Origin: Candidatus Woesebacteria bacterium
GTDB lineage: Bacteria; Patescibacteriota; Microgenomatia; UBA8517
DNA: 59,159 bases
NCBI GenBank assembly: GCA_020060845.1
Contig: JAGUZK010000060.1
Coordinates: 1-59,159 of the forward strand
Reading direction: 5' to 3'
In this document: positions 24,761 to 33,348 of the stretch, piece by piece
How the letters are laid out: each line of letters begins with the position of its first letter
Position numbering within the stretch: the first letter of the stretch is position 1
Notes under the pieces: model-generated
Seen by the model: the letters and a program-made list of their open reading frames with translations, nothing else
The model's database searches: none
What the model was told of the DNA's origin: nothing
Position numbers and translations under genes: made by a program

Positions 24761-27352
24761 ATGATTAATCTTTACCAAAAATTAAAATTGGACGTCGCTA
24801 ACTGGAGACAACAAGACTATCCTTCTCACTATCCTGCCATTACCACTATTCTCCAGCACAACCAAAATAATTTTTTGAGAAAAGCGCAATTTGAGGCGTT
24901 AGAGACTTACTGGTATCTCAGATTGGTTAAAAACACTCCGAACATCTTTGACCTTTATCGGGATTATTTTCCAGGGAAAACCCTCTTTGAAGCCTTTGGA
25001 TTGAAACACTTAATTGAAAACCTGCCAGAAGACTTGATCACCCCGGAGTTTACTCAGGGAATCCTTAAAAAAATTGAAACAGATGACGCCTTTGTAAAGC
25101 AAAATAAATTAGAAGCACTAAGAGAGACACTCACTCTTTCCTACCCCAGCTATATTCTGGCACTCGCAATGGGAGCGGGTAAGACAATCCTGATTGCCTC
25201 TATCATTGCTACCGAGTTTGTAATGGCTTTGGAGTATCAAGATGAAGACGGCATATTTATCAAAAACGCCCTGGTATTTGCGCCTGGTAAAACTATCCTT
25301 GGAGCCTTGAAAGAAATCTCAGACACTCCTTATGACAAAATTCTCCCACCTCGTTTTTACAAATCCTTTATTACGAATGTAAAGTTTACTTACACGAGAG
25401 ATGATGAGAAAGACATTCCCGTTATACGAGGCAGCTCCTTTAATGTTATCGTTACCAACACTGAGAAAATAAGGCTTCAAAAGAACAGTATCCCCAACAA
25501 ATACTTCCTGTCTGGACAGTTGAGGCTGGGAATTGAAGAAGCAAAGGAGCTGGTGGCTAATTTAAGGCTGCAAACTATTACTTCGCTACCTCACTTAGCA
25601 GTCTTTTCAGATGAAGCCCACCACACTTATGGACAAGAAATGGCAAGCGAATTGAAACGTGTTAGACAAACCATCAACTACATCGCCGAAAAAACCAACC
25701 TTTTAGTGGTAGTTAACACCACAGGTACTCCTTACTACCAAAGGCAGTTATTGCGGGATGTTATTTACTGGTATGGGCTATCACAAGGCATCGAAGACGG
25801 CATCCTTAAAGAAGTAAGGGGTAATATTATTGCTTATTCCGATGTCTCTGATCACGACTTTATTGTCGATGTTGTAAAAGATTTCTTCCAGGAATACAAA
25901 GATGTCCGAGTTAATAATGACGAATATGCCAAGCTGGCAATCTACTTTCCCAATACAACAGATTCTGATAAAGCCAAACCAGTTGTAGAACAAACGTTAA
26001 TTTCTCTAAAGATTGACCCTTCGATAATATTGCAAGTTGACAATCGATCAACTGATGATATTAAAGATCTTTTTGACAACCGTATCAACGATCCCAAGCT
26101 GCCCTACCGAGTCTTCCTGCTTGTCAACAAAGGCACAGAAGGATGGAATTGTCCATCCTTATTTGCTACAGCCCTGGCAAGAAAACTCACTTCAAGCAAT
26201 AACTTTGTTTTGCAAGCCGCCAGCAGGTGTCTAAGACAAATCAACGGTAACACCAAGAAAGCTAAGATTTACCTCTCAAAAGACAACGTCTCTGTTCTTG
26301 ATCGGCAACTGCAAGAGACCTTTGGTGAGGGGTTGGATGATCTTAACAGGGTTTCTGCTGATACAGTAACAGTTAAAGTAACACTCAGAAAAATTGAACT
26401 TGAGCCATTGCTTATCAAAAAGCTCATCCAAAAGATAGTCCCAGAAGACGCAAAAGCGCAAGAAAATCTAAAAATCAATAAACCAGACAAAGAAACAGTC
26501 AAATCCTTTGAAAAAACCATTTACTCCATGTCCAAAGCCCAAAGAAGTGGAGTGTTGGTTGAAGTGGGAACTAAAAAGGGAGTAGTCGCAGACAGGAAAA
26601 TTGACTTATTTCAAGCAGCTGTAATTTTGGCTCATGCTTACCGCCTAGACTCGCTAAAAACTTATAAACTACTTGCCGACTTATACCCAGAAGGAGAGTT
26701 CGGAGCGCTTGAGCTAGAACTTATCCGCTCCCAAATAGAAAAACAAACTATACGCTACAAAGTGGTTAATGAAACAATCGAAGAAGCACTGGCTCTTATC
26801 AAACAAAAAGGGTTTGAGGAAGAAACTATTAATGGCAAAACCTCGTATGTAACCCACATTAGGGTTAATAAAACCTCTCTTGAGAAATATGTGCTGGGGC
26901 TGAAAGATTACAAGGCAAAGGCTGGACAACTACCGCTGTTTGGCTTTCATTATGATCCCTATAACTTTGACTCAGAAGATGAGCGGGAGTTCTTTGAGAG
27001 AATGCTTACTAAACTTGGTGAAGACCCAGATAATGTTGAGGACATTTATTACACAGGCGCAATCAATGACCCTACTAAAACGGACTTTATCTTTGAATAC
27101 AAAGACGACAAAGGAGAATGGCGCAGTTATACCCCCGACTTTCTAATTCGCAAAAAAGACGGCAAGTCCTTGATTGTAGAGGTAAAGGCGCCAAAATACA
27201 GAATTAAGGAAGCTGAAAAAGAGATGCAAGAGCTAGAGGCGATAAATCCTGATAAAATTAAATATGAACTCCTGCTCTTAGAAGAAGGAGAATCAATATT
27301 TGGTAAAGTCGCACCAGTTTTTAACTGGATTTACCAAAAACATAACTTATGA
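24761..27352 (+). CDS. Type III-like restriction enzyme, Res subunit (helicase-nuclease)
   Basis: 863 aa. Superfamily 2 motor with Walker A MGAGKT at about 137-142, DEAH at 284-287 (FSDEAHHTYGQE) and NTTGTPYYQR as motif III; the second RecA domain ends around LQAASRCLRQING. The C-terminal nuclease shows the PD-(D/E)xK pattern: YTPDFLI (PD about 792-793) and IVEVKAPKYR (EVK about 807-809). Type III Res works in complex with Mod and cuts DNA after ATP-dependent communication between sites. It overlaps the DUF3800 gene by 4 nt. The res-first order differs from the usual mod-res. Confidence 0.88.
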   Translation: MINLYQKLKLDVANWRQQDYPSHYPAITTILQHNQNNFLRKAQFEALETYWYLRLVKNTPNIFDLYRDYFPGKTLFEAFGLKHLIENLPEDLITPEFTQGILKKIETDDAFVKQNKLEALRETLTLSYPSYILALAMGAGKTILIASIIATEFVMALEYQDEDGIFIKNALVFAPGKTILGALKEISDTPYDKILPPRFYKSFITNVKFTYTRDDEKDIPVIRGSSFNVIVTNTEKIRLQKNSIPNKYFLSGQLRLGIEEAKELVANLRLQTITSLPHLAVFSDEAHHTYGQEMASELKRVRQTINYIAEKTNLLVVVNTTGTPYYQRQLLRDVIYWYGLSQGIEDGILKEVRGNIIAYSDVSDHDFIVDVVKDFFQEYKDVRVNNDEYAKLAIYFPNTTDSDKAKPVVEQTLISLKIDPSIILQVDNRSTDDIKDLFDNRINDPKLPYRVFLLVNKGTEGWNCPSLFATALARKLTSSNNFVLQAASRCLRQINGNTKKAKIYLSKDNVSVLDRQLQETFGEGLDDLNRVSADTVTVKVTLRKIELEPLLIKKLIQKIVPEDAKAQENLKINKPDKETVKSFEKTIYSMSKAQRSGVLVEVGTKKGVVADRKIDLFQAAVILAHAYRLDSLKTYKLLADLYPEGEFGALELELIRSQIEKQTIRYKVVNETIEEALALIKQKGFEEETINGKTSYVTHIRVNKTSLEKYVLGLKDYKAKAGQLPLFGFHYDPYNFDSEDEREFFERMLTKLGEDPDNVEDIYYTGAINDPTKTDFIFEYKDDKGEWRSYTPDFLIRKKDGKSLIVEVKAPKYRIKEAEKEMQELEAINPDKIKYELLLLEEGESIFGKVAPVFNWIYQKHNL

Positions 27353-28011
27353 TAAAACCAGCTTTTTGTTTTCTAGATGAATCGGGAACACTTAATGTTA
27401 ATCATCCCGAAATCAGACATTTTGCCGTTGGTGCAATTCTTCATCCATGGCCGGACGAATTAATTGACCAACTACATGATGTTTTTGTTGACTTAAGCAA
27501 TACACTAAGAAAAGACCCCTCAAGATTAGAGTTTAAATTCAACGAAGTCACCAAAACTTCCTTACCGCTTTATCAGAGATGTCTTAAACTTTTGCTTCAA
27601 GATAGCCACTGGCGTTTCTTTTATATTGTAATTGATTTAGACGATAAGAAATTTGATCCACCAAAGGATTACCTAGAAGCTTGGAAATGTTATCTGCGAT
27701 GGGTCAAACATTTATTACAGAGGAATATTAAAGCAGACGAAAAAACAACATTAATAGCCGATTATCTAAAAAAGCCTAAAGCTAAAGTATACAGTATTGC
27801 TACTCTACCTGCCGTGGTGCCTCAGCTGTGGGATGTTTTGCAAGTCGAAAGTCAAGGAGTTCTTCTTGTTCAAATGGCAGATGTATTATTAGGAGGATCT
27901 TTATATCAAGGAAAAGATGTAGTAAAACTGCAACTATCTAAAGAAGTCTTAAAAATAAAACAGAATTTAGGTAAATCTCGATTCAATGAATGGAGGGTAA
28001 AATGGAGGTAG
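27349..28011 (+). CDS. DUF3800-type protein inserted between res and mod
   Basis: 220 aa. The start CFLDESGTLNVNHPEIRHFAVGAI has the D-E-S-G signature of DUF3800, a family predicted to have an RNase H-like fold; further acidic residues (IDLDDKKFD and IADYLKK) could complete a metal site. The ATG overlaps the res stop (ATGA), so it is translated with res. DUF3800 genes are often found beside restriction and other defence genes. Its biochemical role is not known; a nuclease or toxin-like partner is an inference. Confidence 0.75.
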   Translation: MIKPAFCFLDESGTLNVNHPEIRHFAVGAILHPWPDELIDQLHDVFVDLSNTLRKDPSRLEFKFNEVTKTSLPLYQRCLKLLLQDSHWRFFYIVIDLDDKKFDPPKDYLEAWKCYLRWVKHLLQRNIKADEKTTLIADYLKKPKAKVYSIATLPAVVPQLWDVLQVESQGVLLVQMADVLLGGSLYQGKDVVKLQLSKEVLKIKQNLGKSRFNEWRVKWR

Positions 28012-28023
28012 TTTGTGCAGGGA

Positions 28024-28053
28024 GACGGGGTATAAACCCAGTTTATGCCCGTC
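28024..28053 (+). promoter_or_regulatory. Stem-loop between DUF3800 and mod
   Basis: GACGGGGTATAAAC (28024-28037) and GTTTATGCCCGTC (28041-28053) form 13 pairs with one bulged G, loop CCA. A second short hairpin (ACAGT/ACTGT) follows near 28065. No U-tract, so not an obvious terminator; it could influence mod expression relative to res. Confidence 0.5.
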
Positions 28054-28137
28054 CACTTAACAGTTCGATGACTGTCAAGCGCCTGCATGTATATTATACA
28101 ACAAAATACAAAATAATTTGTCAAGTAAAATAAAGCT

Positions 28138-29937
28138 ATGAACAACAACACCAATAAAGTCAAGGTTTCAAGCCCCAAAGGTCGTCCCTTGCTTTACTGG
28201 GTTGGTAAAAAACCGATAGAACAAGTTCAAGGCTATCCTGCTCAGCTTATTGAGGTCTTTGATCCCAAAAAGAAAGATAAATTCTTGAGAATTCCTAAAT
28301 ACAGCGAACTTGAAAAAAACTGGCACAACCTCTTATTTCATGGTGATAACAAAGAAGTTTTAGCTACACTCTTGGAACTTGGATTCAGAGGCAAAGTTGA
28401 CCTTATTTACATCGATCCTCCCTTTGCGAGCAACAAAGACTATATAAGGAAAGTTGAGCTGCGAGGGTTGAAAGATTTGGGCAGAATCGAAGAAGACAGC
28501 GAGTCGATCATCCAGCAGACGATGTATGAAGATATTTGGAAAAGGGACGAATACTTCCAGTTCATGTATGAGCGGTTGATTTTACTGAAGGAGCTATTAG
28601 CAGAAACAGGTAGTATTTATGTGCACCTTGATTATCGGATGGTTCACTATATTAAAGTTTTGATGGATGAAATCTTTGGTGAAGGAAATCTGGTAAATGA
28701 GATTGTATGGCACTATAAAGATCCTTCAGGTTCAGTTAAAAGAGAGTATTTACACAAGCATGACACCATTCTTTTTTATTGTAAAAATAAGGAGAATTAT
28801 AAATTCAATGTTGATGCAGTAAGAATTCCTTATAAGGAAGGGACAATTAAACAAGCGGAGTCGGGCACAACATCTTTTGGTAGAATTGTTAAGGTTCATC
28901 CATCAGGTAGATTACCAGAAGATGTTTGGGAAATCGCAATTATCAATTCTCAAGCACTTGAAAGAACCAATTATTCTACACAAAAGCCCGAGTATCTGTT
29001 AGAAAAGATTATCAAAGGCTCAACTGATGAAAACGATTTAATCTTAGACTGCTTTGTTGGTTCAGGAACAACCTGTGCTGTTACTCAAAAATTAGGTAGG
29101 CGCTGGATTGGTGTTGATGTTAATAAAGGGGCAATTCAGGTAACCAGCAAGAGACTCCAGCAAATTATCAAAGAGCAGCAAAAGAAGCTCATTGATGGAC
29201 ATGCCAGTAAAACTTTCGCAATTTACAAAGTTAATAACTACGATTTACAAATTCTTAAAACCGAAGCTAAGGAGCTGGTTATCCAGCAATATGGAATTAC
29301 AAAGATTAAAACCGACCCGTTCTTTGACGGCTTGCGGGACAGCGGTGAACTGGTAAAAATTATAGATTTCAATCACCCTTTAACCCTTCTTGATCTACAG
29401 CTAATCGTTGACGAGCTTAACAAGCGCCCCGATGAAGACAGAGACATTGTGGTTATCTCTCTTGGCAGGGAGACAAAGGTAGATGCCTGGGTTGAGGAAT
29501 GGAATAAAAAACAACCCTATAAAGACACCAGAACCAAAAAACGCATGCGTCAGTTTATTGTCTTCGACCTGAAAGACAAAAACTTTGTCAGTTACGAACC
29601 ATCGAAAGCAGAAGTAGAAATTAAGCGGATAGGCAAAGACAAAGTAAAGATTAAAATTACATCCTTTATCTCCCCCACGATCATTAAGCGCTTGGAGCTT
29701 GAACCAGGACTCTTGCAAAAGAAAATCCCAGATTTCAGATCAATGATCGATGTGGTGCTGGTTGATACGAATTACGACGGTGAAATATTTAAGATTGGTT
29801 TCTCGGATGTTCCCGAAAAACAGAGCGATTTAGTTAAGGGCGAATACGAACTTGAAGTAAGCGAAAAGCCAACTAAAGTGGCAGTCAAAATCATTGACAT
29901 GTTAGGAGAAGAAGTTTGGGTTACAAAAGAGGTGTAA
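28138..29937 (+). CDS. Type III-like DNA methyltransferase, Mod subunit
   Basis: 599 aa. Beta-class amino methyltransferase order: motif IV DPPF at 93-96 (LIYIDPPFASNKDY) comes before motif I at about 304-310 (LDCFVGSGTTCAV), then GVDVNKGAI. It should methylate adenine (N6) or cytosine (N4) in the recognition site and direct Res. The target-recognition segment (about 190-285) is short for Mod proteins and looks more AT-rich than its flanks. The C-terminal 200 residues (DIVVISLGRETKVDAW onward) probably contact Res. Separated from DUF3800 by 126 bp with hairpins. Confidence 0.88.
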   Translation: MNNNTNKVKVSSPKGRPLLYWVGKKPIEQVQGYPAQLIEVFDPKKKDKFLRIPKYSELEKNWHNLLFHGDNKEVLATLLELGFRGKVDLIYIDPPFASNKDYIRKVELRGLKDLGRIEEDSESIIQQTMYEDIWKRDEYFQFMYERLILLKELLAETGSIYVHLDYRMVHYIKVLMDEIFGEGNLVNEIVWHYKDPSGSVKREYLHKHDTILFYCKNKENYKFNVDAVRIPYKEGTIKQAESGTTSFGRIVKVHPSGRLPEDVWEIAIINSQALERTNYSTQKPEYLLEKIIKGSTDENDLILDCFVGSGTTCAVTQKLGRRWIGVDVNKGAIQVTSKRLQQIIKEQQKKLIDGHASKTFAIYKVNNYDLQILKTEAKELVIQQYGITKIKTDPFFDGLRDSGELVKIIDFNHPLTLLDLQLIVDELNKRPDEDRDIVVISLGRETKVDAWVEEWNKKQPYKDTRTKKRMRQFIVFDLKDKNFVSYEPSKAEVEIKRIGKDKVKIKITSFISPTIIKRLELEPGLLQKKIPDFRSMIDVVLVDTNYDGEIFKIGFSDVPEKQSDLVKGEYELEVSEKPTKVAVKIIDMLGEEVWVTKEV

Positions 29938-30012
29938 GTATAATTAATCGTTAAAAGAGGATTATTGTTTATTTCTTTTTAAGAATTCATTCATCTGTTT
30001 TTGAAATTCTTC

Positions 30013-30324
30013 TTATTTTTTGATCCTCATTTGTCTAATTTCTTTATTTGAAGAATGAAATCTCTGCTCCTCGATTGCTTGCACCATTCCCGAAGCTAAC
30101 TGGGAGACAGTTCCGACCGTTGTTATGACATTCTTTTTATCAGTAAATGAATCGGGGTTTTGTGATATTTGTAAAAGCACATTTCTTAAACTTTCAGAAG
30201 TATTGTGTAGCATTGTTAAGATGCCATCGAGAATTTTCACCTCGCTTTTGTTCTTAAAAAATTGGTAAATATTTAAAATAGCTAGAAGGGTACCTAATAT
30301 CAAATAAATTGTATTAAGATTCAT
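30013..30324 (-). CDS. Small membrane-anchored hypothetical protein
   Basis: 103 aa from the ATG at 30324; another ATG lies 24 bases upstream. One N-terminal membrane helix (NTIYLILGTLLAILNIYQFF), then a helical cytoplasmic-type tail (ILDGILTMLHNTSESLRNVLL) ending in a basic patch. No family recognised. It is on the opposite strand to the restriction island and to the NlpC pair, between the two. Confidence 0.5.
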   Translation of the reverse strand: MNLNTIYLILGTLLAILNIYQFFKNKSEVKILDGILTMLHNTSESLRNVLLQISQNPDSFTDKKNVITTVGTVSQLASGMVQAIEEQRFHSSNKEIRQMRIKK

Positions 30325-30454
30325 AGTAAAACTCGAATAGCTTAACATAAAGGTCTTTTCTATACATTTTTAATATTTTTTATTATATCACAACTTATTA
30401 ATCCTAGCTTTACGTTAATTTTTGATAGAAGTAATTTTTTTTATTAGTTTGGAA

Positions 30455-30493
30455 ACCAAACCTGGTATGATTTAGCTTGGCAAACAAGGATTT
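30455..30493 (+). repeat. Copy 1 of the CAAACCTGGT repeat
   Basis: ACCAAACCTGGTATGATTTA followed by GCTTGGCAAACAAGGATTT. The 39-bp segment is about 80% identical to the copy at 33045-33083 in direct orientation. It lies about 20 bp before the NlpC-pair promoter region. Confidence 0.55.
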
Positions 30494-30514
30494 AAGTTTT
30501 TTCTTTCTCACCAC

Positions 30515-30543
30515 TTGCGATTAACTTAGTGTTTACCTATAAT
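30515..30543 (+). promoter_or_regulatory. Promoter of the NlpC/P60-like gene pair
   Basis: TTGCGA (30515-30520), 17-base spacer, TATAAT (30538-30543). A GAGGT ribosome-binding site at 30558-30562 stands 4 bases before the ATG at 30567. Both are strong by the standards of this window. Confidence 0.65.
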
Positions 30544-30566
30544 GTCTAAACTTCCTTGAGGTAGTT

Positions 30567-31391
30567 ATGTCTTTAGAAAGAAAGTCTGATCAAACCCCTG
30601 AGCGGCCAAATATTGAATTCTTAAATAGGTTTGCTTTAGAGAGAGTTCATCAGTATCTAAACTTACCGATAGGTAACTTTAAAATTAGAACTCCGTTTTT
30701 TTCTAATGATATAGTGGTTTGGTTTAGGGACTTAATGGAGGAAGCGGGTCTGTCCAAAGGTGAAGTGAGTAAGGTACTTGCTCTTTACAATGAAAAGAAA
30801 ATTCCTTTCGGATGGTATAGAGGTAAGGGAACTCCCGATCAAATAGCTTCTGCTGCAATTGAAATCGCAAGACTTTGGGGTTTAGATCTCTCTAATGCTC
30901 GGAATCCGGAGACTGTTGTTGAGTTTATGAAGGCAGCAGGACTAGGGGTTGATTGTTCAGGGTTTGTTTATCAGACACTGAAGTACGCCTTTGATCAATG
31001 TGGTTATGGTGCTTCTTTCATAGAATCGTTAAACTGGAACTGCCCTGACGATTTTAGAAATGAATACAGAGCTAAAGTAGAAGTTTTTACCGGTTCTGCT
31101 TCTAAAACAATATCTCCCGTCAATGTCAGACCTTTAGATATAATTACAATTAAAAGTCGAGACTCTAATAAATATTCGCACATAGCTCTAATATTAGGAG
31201 ATGAAGGGAATTTGGTGATAGCACACTCAGTAATTGGGCAAGTACCAACAGGAGTACATATTTCTGAATTTAAACTTGAGGGTTCGTTACCTAGATTTGG
31301 TTTTACACCGAACTTGACAGAGAAGTGGGAAGAATTATGTGAGAGTGGTAGGTTAGAGTTTCGGAAGTTAAACTTGCTTGACTATGATTAA
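30567..31391 (+). CDS. NlpC/P60-like peptidase, paralogue 1
   Basis: 274 aa, no signal peptide. The C-terminal half has the papain-like NlpC/P60 pattern: catalytic Cys130 in GVDCSGFVYQTL, His205 in KYSHIALILG and His220 in VIAHS. The N-terminal module has IGNFKIRTPFFSNDI and YRGKGTPDQI, shared with the next gene. NlpC/P60 enzymes cut peptidoglycan stem peptides or act on other amides. The absence of an export signal suggests a cytoplasmic or lysis-dependent role. The next ORF starts inside its last codons (ATGATTAA overlap). Confidence 0.7.
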   Translation: MSLERKSDQTPERPNIEFLNRFALERVHQYLNLPIGNFKIRTPFFSNDIVVWFRDLMEEAGLSKGEVSKVLALYNEKKIPFGWYRGKGTPDQIASAAIEIARLWGLDLSNARNPETVVEFMKAAGLGVDCSGFVYQTLKYAFDQCGYGASFIESLNWNCPDDFRNEYRAKVEVFTGSASKTISPVNVRPLDIITIKSRDSNKYSHIALILGDEGNLVIAHSVIGQVPTGVHISEFKLEGSLPRFGFTPNLTEKWEELCESGRLEFRKLNLLDYD

Positions 31392-32103
31392 AAGAGAATC
31401 TAGTTTGCCGCCAAAAACACAATCACTCTTAGAAAGTTATTTATCTCTGGAAATTGGCAAATTTAAAATTAACTGTCCCTATTGGATAAATGATATAAAA
31501 AGAGGAATCAAGGGTCCATTTTCAGGAAAAGGTACTCCAAATCAAATTAAAGCATCTATTCGCAGAAGATTAACTAAATATAATCTTAAATTGGAGAGTT
31601 TCAATAAAGATAGCCTAAAGAAGTTTCTTGAAGCAAATAGAATTGGTATCGATTGCTCGGGGTTTGTGTATCATTTGTTGAATCAATTGAATAAGGAAAA
31701 GGGAGGAAGGGAAATCTCATCAATTTATTTGAAAGATAACAAGGTGCCAGCCTGGAGAGCTTCCTGGAGGGTAAATGCTGATATGTTAACCTCTAATAAA
31801 TTCACAAAGAAAATAAGACTTTACTTTGTTCAACCAGGTGACCTTATACGTCTTCTTGGAGGAAAGCATGTAGCAATTGTTGTCAAAGTTGAAAAGAATT
31901 TTATAATTTATGCTCACTGTTCTAACTACACTAAAGTAAAAGGTTGCCATCTAGGCAAAATAATAATTAAAGATTGGTTCAAGAATTTGGAAGACCAGGT
32001 TTGGCTGGAGGAAACTGAAAATGGTGAAAGTTATAAAACTAACTCATATTTCCCCAATTTAGGCGATTCTTTAAGAAGGCCCATGTGGTTGAGTGATTTT
32101 TAA
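31384..32103 (+). CDS. NlpC/P60-like peptidase, paralogue 2
   Basis: 239 aa. Same design as the upstream protein: IGKFKINCPYWINDI and SGKGTPNQI in the N-terminal module, then Cys91 in GIDCSGFVYHLL, His162 in GGKHVAIVVKV and His178 in IYAHCS. The ATG at 31384 overlaps the upstream stop by 8 nt, so translation is coupled; a TTG six bases upstream is less likely. No signal peptide or membrane helix. The pair looks like an ancient tandem duplication that has diverged strongly. Confidence 0.7.
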   Translation: MIKRESSLPPKTQSLLESYLSLEIGKFKINCPYWINDIKRGIKGPFSGKGTPNQIKASIRRRLTKYNLKLESFNKDSLKKFLEANRIGIDCSGFVYHLLNQLNKEKGGREISSIYLKDNKVPAWRASWRVNADMLTSNKFTKKIRLYFVQPGDLIRLLGGKHVAIVVKVEKNFIIYAHCSNYTKVKGCHLGKIIIKDWFKNLEDQVWLEETENGESYKTNSYFPNLGDSLRRPMWLSDF

Positions 32104-32120
32104 GAAAATAATCCATTAAT

Positions 32121-32140
32121 TCAAACCTGGTTTGGTCTAC
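32121..32140 (+). repeat. Copy 2 of the CAAACCTGGT repeat
   Basis: CAAACCTGGTTTGGTCTA is identical over 18 bases to the copy at 33047. It lies 18 bp after the NlpC pair. Confidence 0.55.
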
Positions 32141-32330
32141 AATTTGGTGCTAGATCTTGACAATTACCCAACTATATCTGACCATCATTGACCACCACTA
32201 TTGAAAATAACTTTTAATTGGATAATTAACTTCAGATTTTTTGATCCTTTGCTGTCATTGCAACTTTTTCTTAAAAGAAAGAGGGTTAAAAGAGTTCTTT
32301 GATAAGAATAGTTATTTACTTTTATTTTTG

Positions 32331-32403
32331 TGGACCGTGCCGGATTTGAACCGGCGACCTTCTGACTGCCAGCCAGACGCTCTACCAACTAAGCTAACGG
32401 CCC
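32331..32403 (-). tRNA. tRNA-Ala(GGC)
   Basis: Minus-strand cloverleaf of 73 nt: acceptor GGGCCGT/ACGGTCC, anticodon loop CTGGCAG, T-loop TTCAAAT. Discriminator A; CCA is not encoded. Confidence 0.95.
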
Positions 32404-32418
32404 GAATCATTAGGAGAG

Positions 32419-32492
32419 TGGACGCGCCAGGGTTCGAACCTGGGACCTTTCGCACGTCAAGCGAACGCTCTGGCCAGCTGAGCTACGCGTCC
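32419..32492 (-). tRNA. tRNA-Val(GAC)
   Basis: 74 nt: acceptor GGACGCG/CGCGTCC, anticodon loop TTGACGT, T-arm CCAGG/CCTGG. Apart from the anticodon arm it is nearly identical to tRNA-Val(TAC) at 50353. Discriminator A; no encoded CCA. Confidence 0.95.
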
Positions 32493-32575
32493 CGGATTTA
32501 GATATTATATTACAAAGCTGGCACTTGTAAAATAACAACATCAAAATTAAGTGTAAAATTCTATTGAAACAAACC

Positions 32576-32998
32576 TTATTTTGCTAGTGCAATTAGGATT
32601 GCACCTATGGTCATTAATATAGAGCCAAAAGCTATTTGAAAGTTAATTTTTTCCTTTAGAATTAACCCAGCAAAGATGATTGTCAAAACAAGGCTCAGCT
32701 TATCTATTGGTGCAACTTTACTTGCCTCCCCTATCTTTAATGCATAAAAATAGAAAAGCCAGGAGAGTCCAGTTGCAACCCCAGAAAGAATTAAAAAAAT
32801 CCACGAATTTTTACTGACATTAGATAGACCCGTTTGTCCGTTTTGGAATAAAACTATCCCCCAAGTAAAAAAAAGGATAACTGTTGTTCTTATTGCGGTG
32901 GCCAAGTTGCTGTGTATGTCCTTTATTCCGATTTTGGCAAGAATCGAAGTTAACGCTGCAAATAAAGCCGATAAAAAAGCTGCAAGATACCAGCTCAT
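32576..32998 (-). CDS. EamA-family half-size transporter
   Basis: 140 aa with about four to five membrane helices, a single EamA repeat instead of the two in full-length DMT proteins. Recognisable parts are SALFAALTSILAKIGI at the N-terminus, SWLFYFYALKIGEASKVAPIDKLS in the middle and LILKEKINF near the end. Such single-repeat proteins are thought to work as dimers that move small metabolites, often amino acids, but the substrate is unknown. It lies about 260 bp downstream of a leader-peptide attenuator; a weak closer promoter (TTTACC/TACACT, 18-bp spacer) just before the ATG is also possible. Confidence 0.8.
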   Translation of the reverse strand: MSWYLAAFLSALFAALTSILAKIGIKDIHSNLATAIRTTVILFFTWGIVLFQNGQTGLSNVSKNSWIFLILSGVATGLSWLFYFYALKIGEASKVAPIDKLSLVLTIIFAGLILKEKINFQIAFGSILMTIGAILIALAK

Positions 32999-33044
32999 AT
33001 TTAGAGTGTAGCAGATTACCCTGGTCTTGGTAAATTAGTTTCCA

Positions 33045-33099
33045 TCCAAACCTGGTTTGGTCTAGCTTAACAAAGAAGGATATAGACCAAACCGGGAAG
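33045..33099. repeat. Copy 3 of the CAAACCTGGT repeat, with inverted arm
   Basis: CCAAACCTGGTTTGGTCTAG begins at 33046 and continues with the same 3' part as copy 1. CCTGGTTTGGTCTA (33051-33064) is mirrored by TAGACCAAACCGGG about 18 bp later, giving 13 of 14 pairs. On either strand it forms a stem-loop in the EamA leader region. Confidence 0.55.
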
Positions 33100-33261
33100 G
33101 AGCTCAGGAAAGAGCTAAAGGGCTCATTCCTTGGCGATATTCGGGAATGAAAGAGTGTCGATCATTCTACGTCAGACAATCACTCAAGTTTAGCCCCATA
33201 GATATACTCCGCTCTTGATATGACATATTTTTTAGCAAAAATGAAAATTATTTTCCCAGCT

Positions 33262-33286
33262 AAAAAACCTCTTCTTTTGGAAGAGG
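33262..33286 (-). terminator. Intrinsic terminator of the attenuator unit
   Basis: Minus strand CCTCTTC, CAAAA loop, GAAGAGG, TTTTTT. It can also end transcripts from the DUF5660-like gene upstream. Confidence 0.8.
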
Positions 33287-33348
33287 TCTGATGTAAATTA
33301 AATAAAAATTACCTCACCACATCAGACCTCGCCCTTAAAAAGGACGAG
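33262..33348 (-). promoter_or_regulatory. Leader-peptide attenuator upstream of the EamA gene
   Basis: Minus-strand RNA: hairpin 1 CTCGTCC/GGGCGAG (33342-33348 with 33328-33334); antiterminator GAGGTCTGATGT/ACATCAGACCTC, 12 perfect pairs (33319-33330 with 33283-33294); terminator CCTCTTC/GAAGAGG (33280-33286 with 33268-33274) plus six U. Hairpin 1 and the antiterminator share 33328-33330; antiterminator and terminator share 33283-33286. A short peptide is encoded through hairpin 1. The arrangement predicts read-through when ribosomes stall at its Ile codons. The regulated gene is inferred to be the EamA transporter. Confidence 0.7.

Noticed and set aside
32241-32501. 86-aa plus-strand ORF
   Set aside because: It is the complement of tRNA-Ala and tRNA-Val.
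33045-33257. SRP RNA, tmRNA or RNase P RNA in the structured gap before EamA
   Set aside because: Several hairpins exist, but none of the signature sequences of these RNAs was found.
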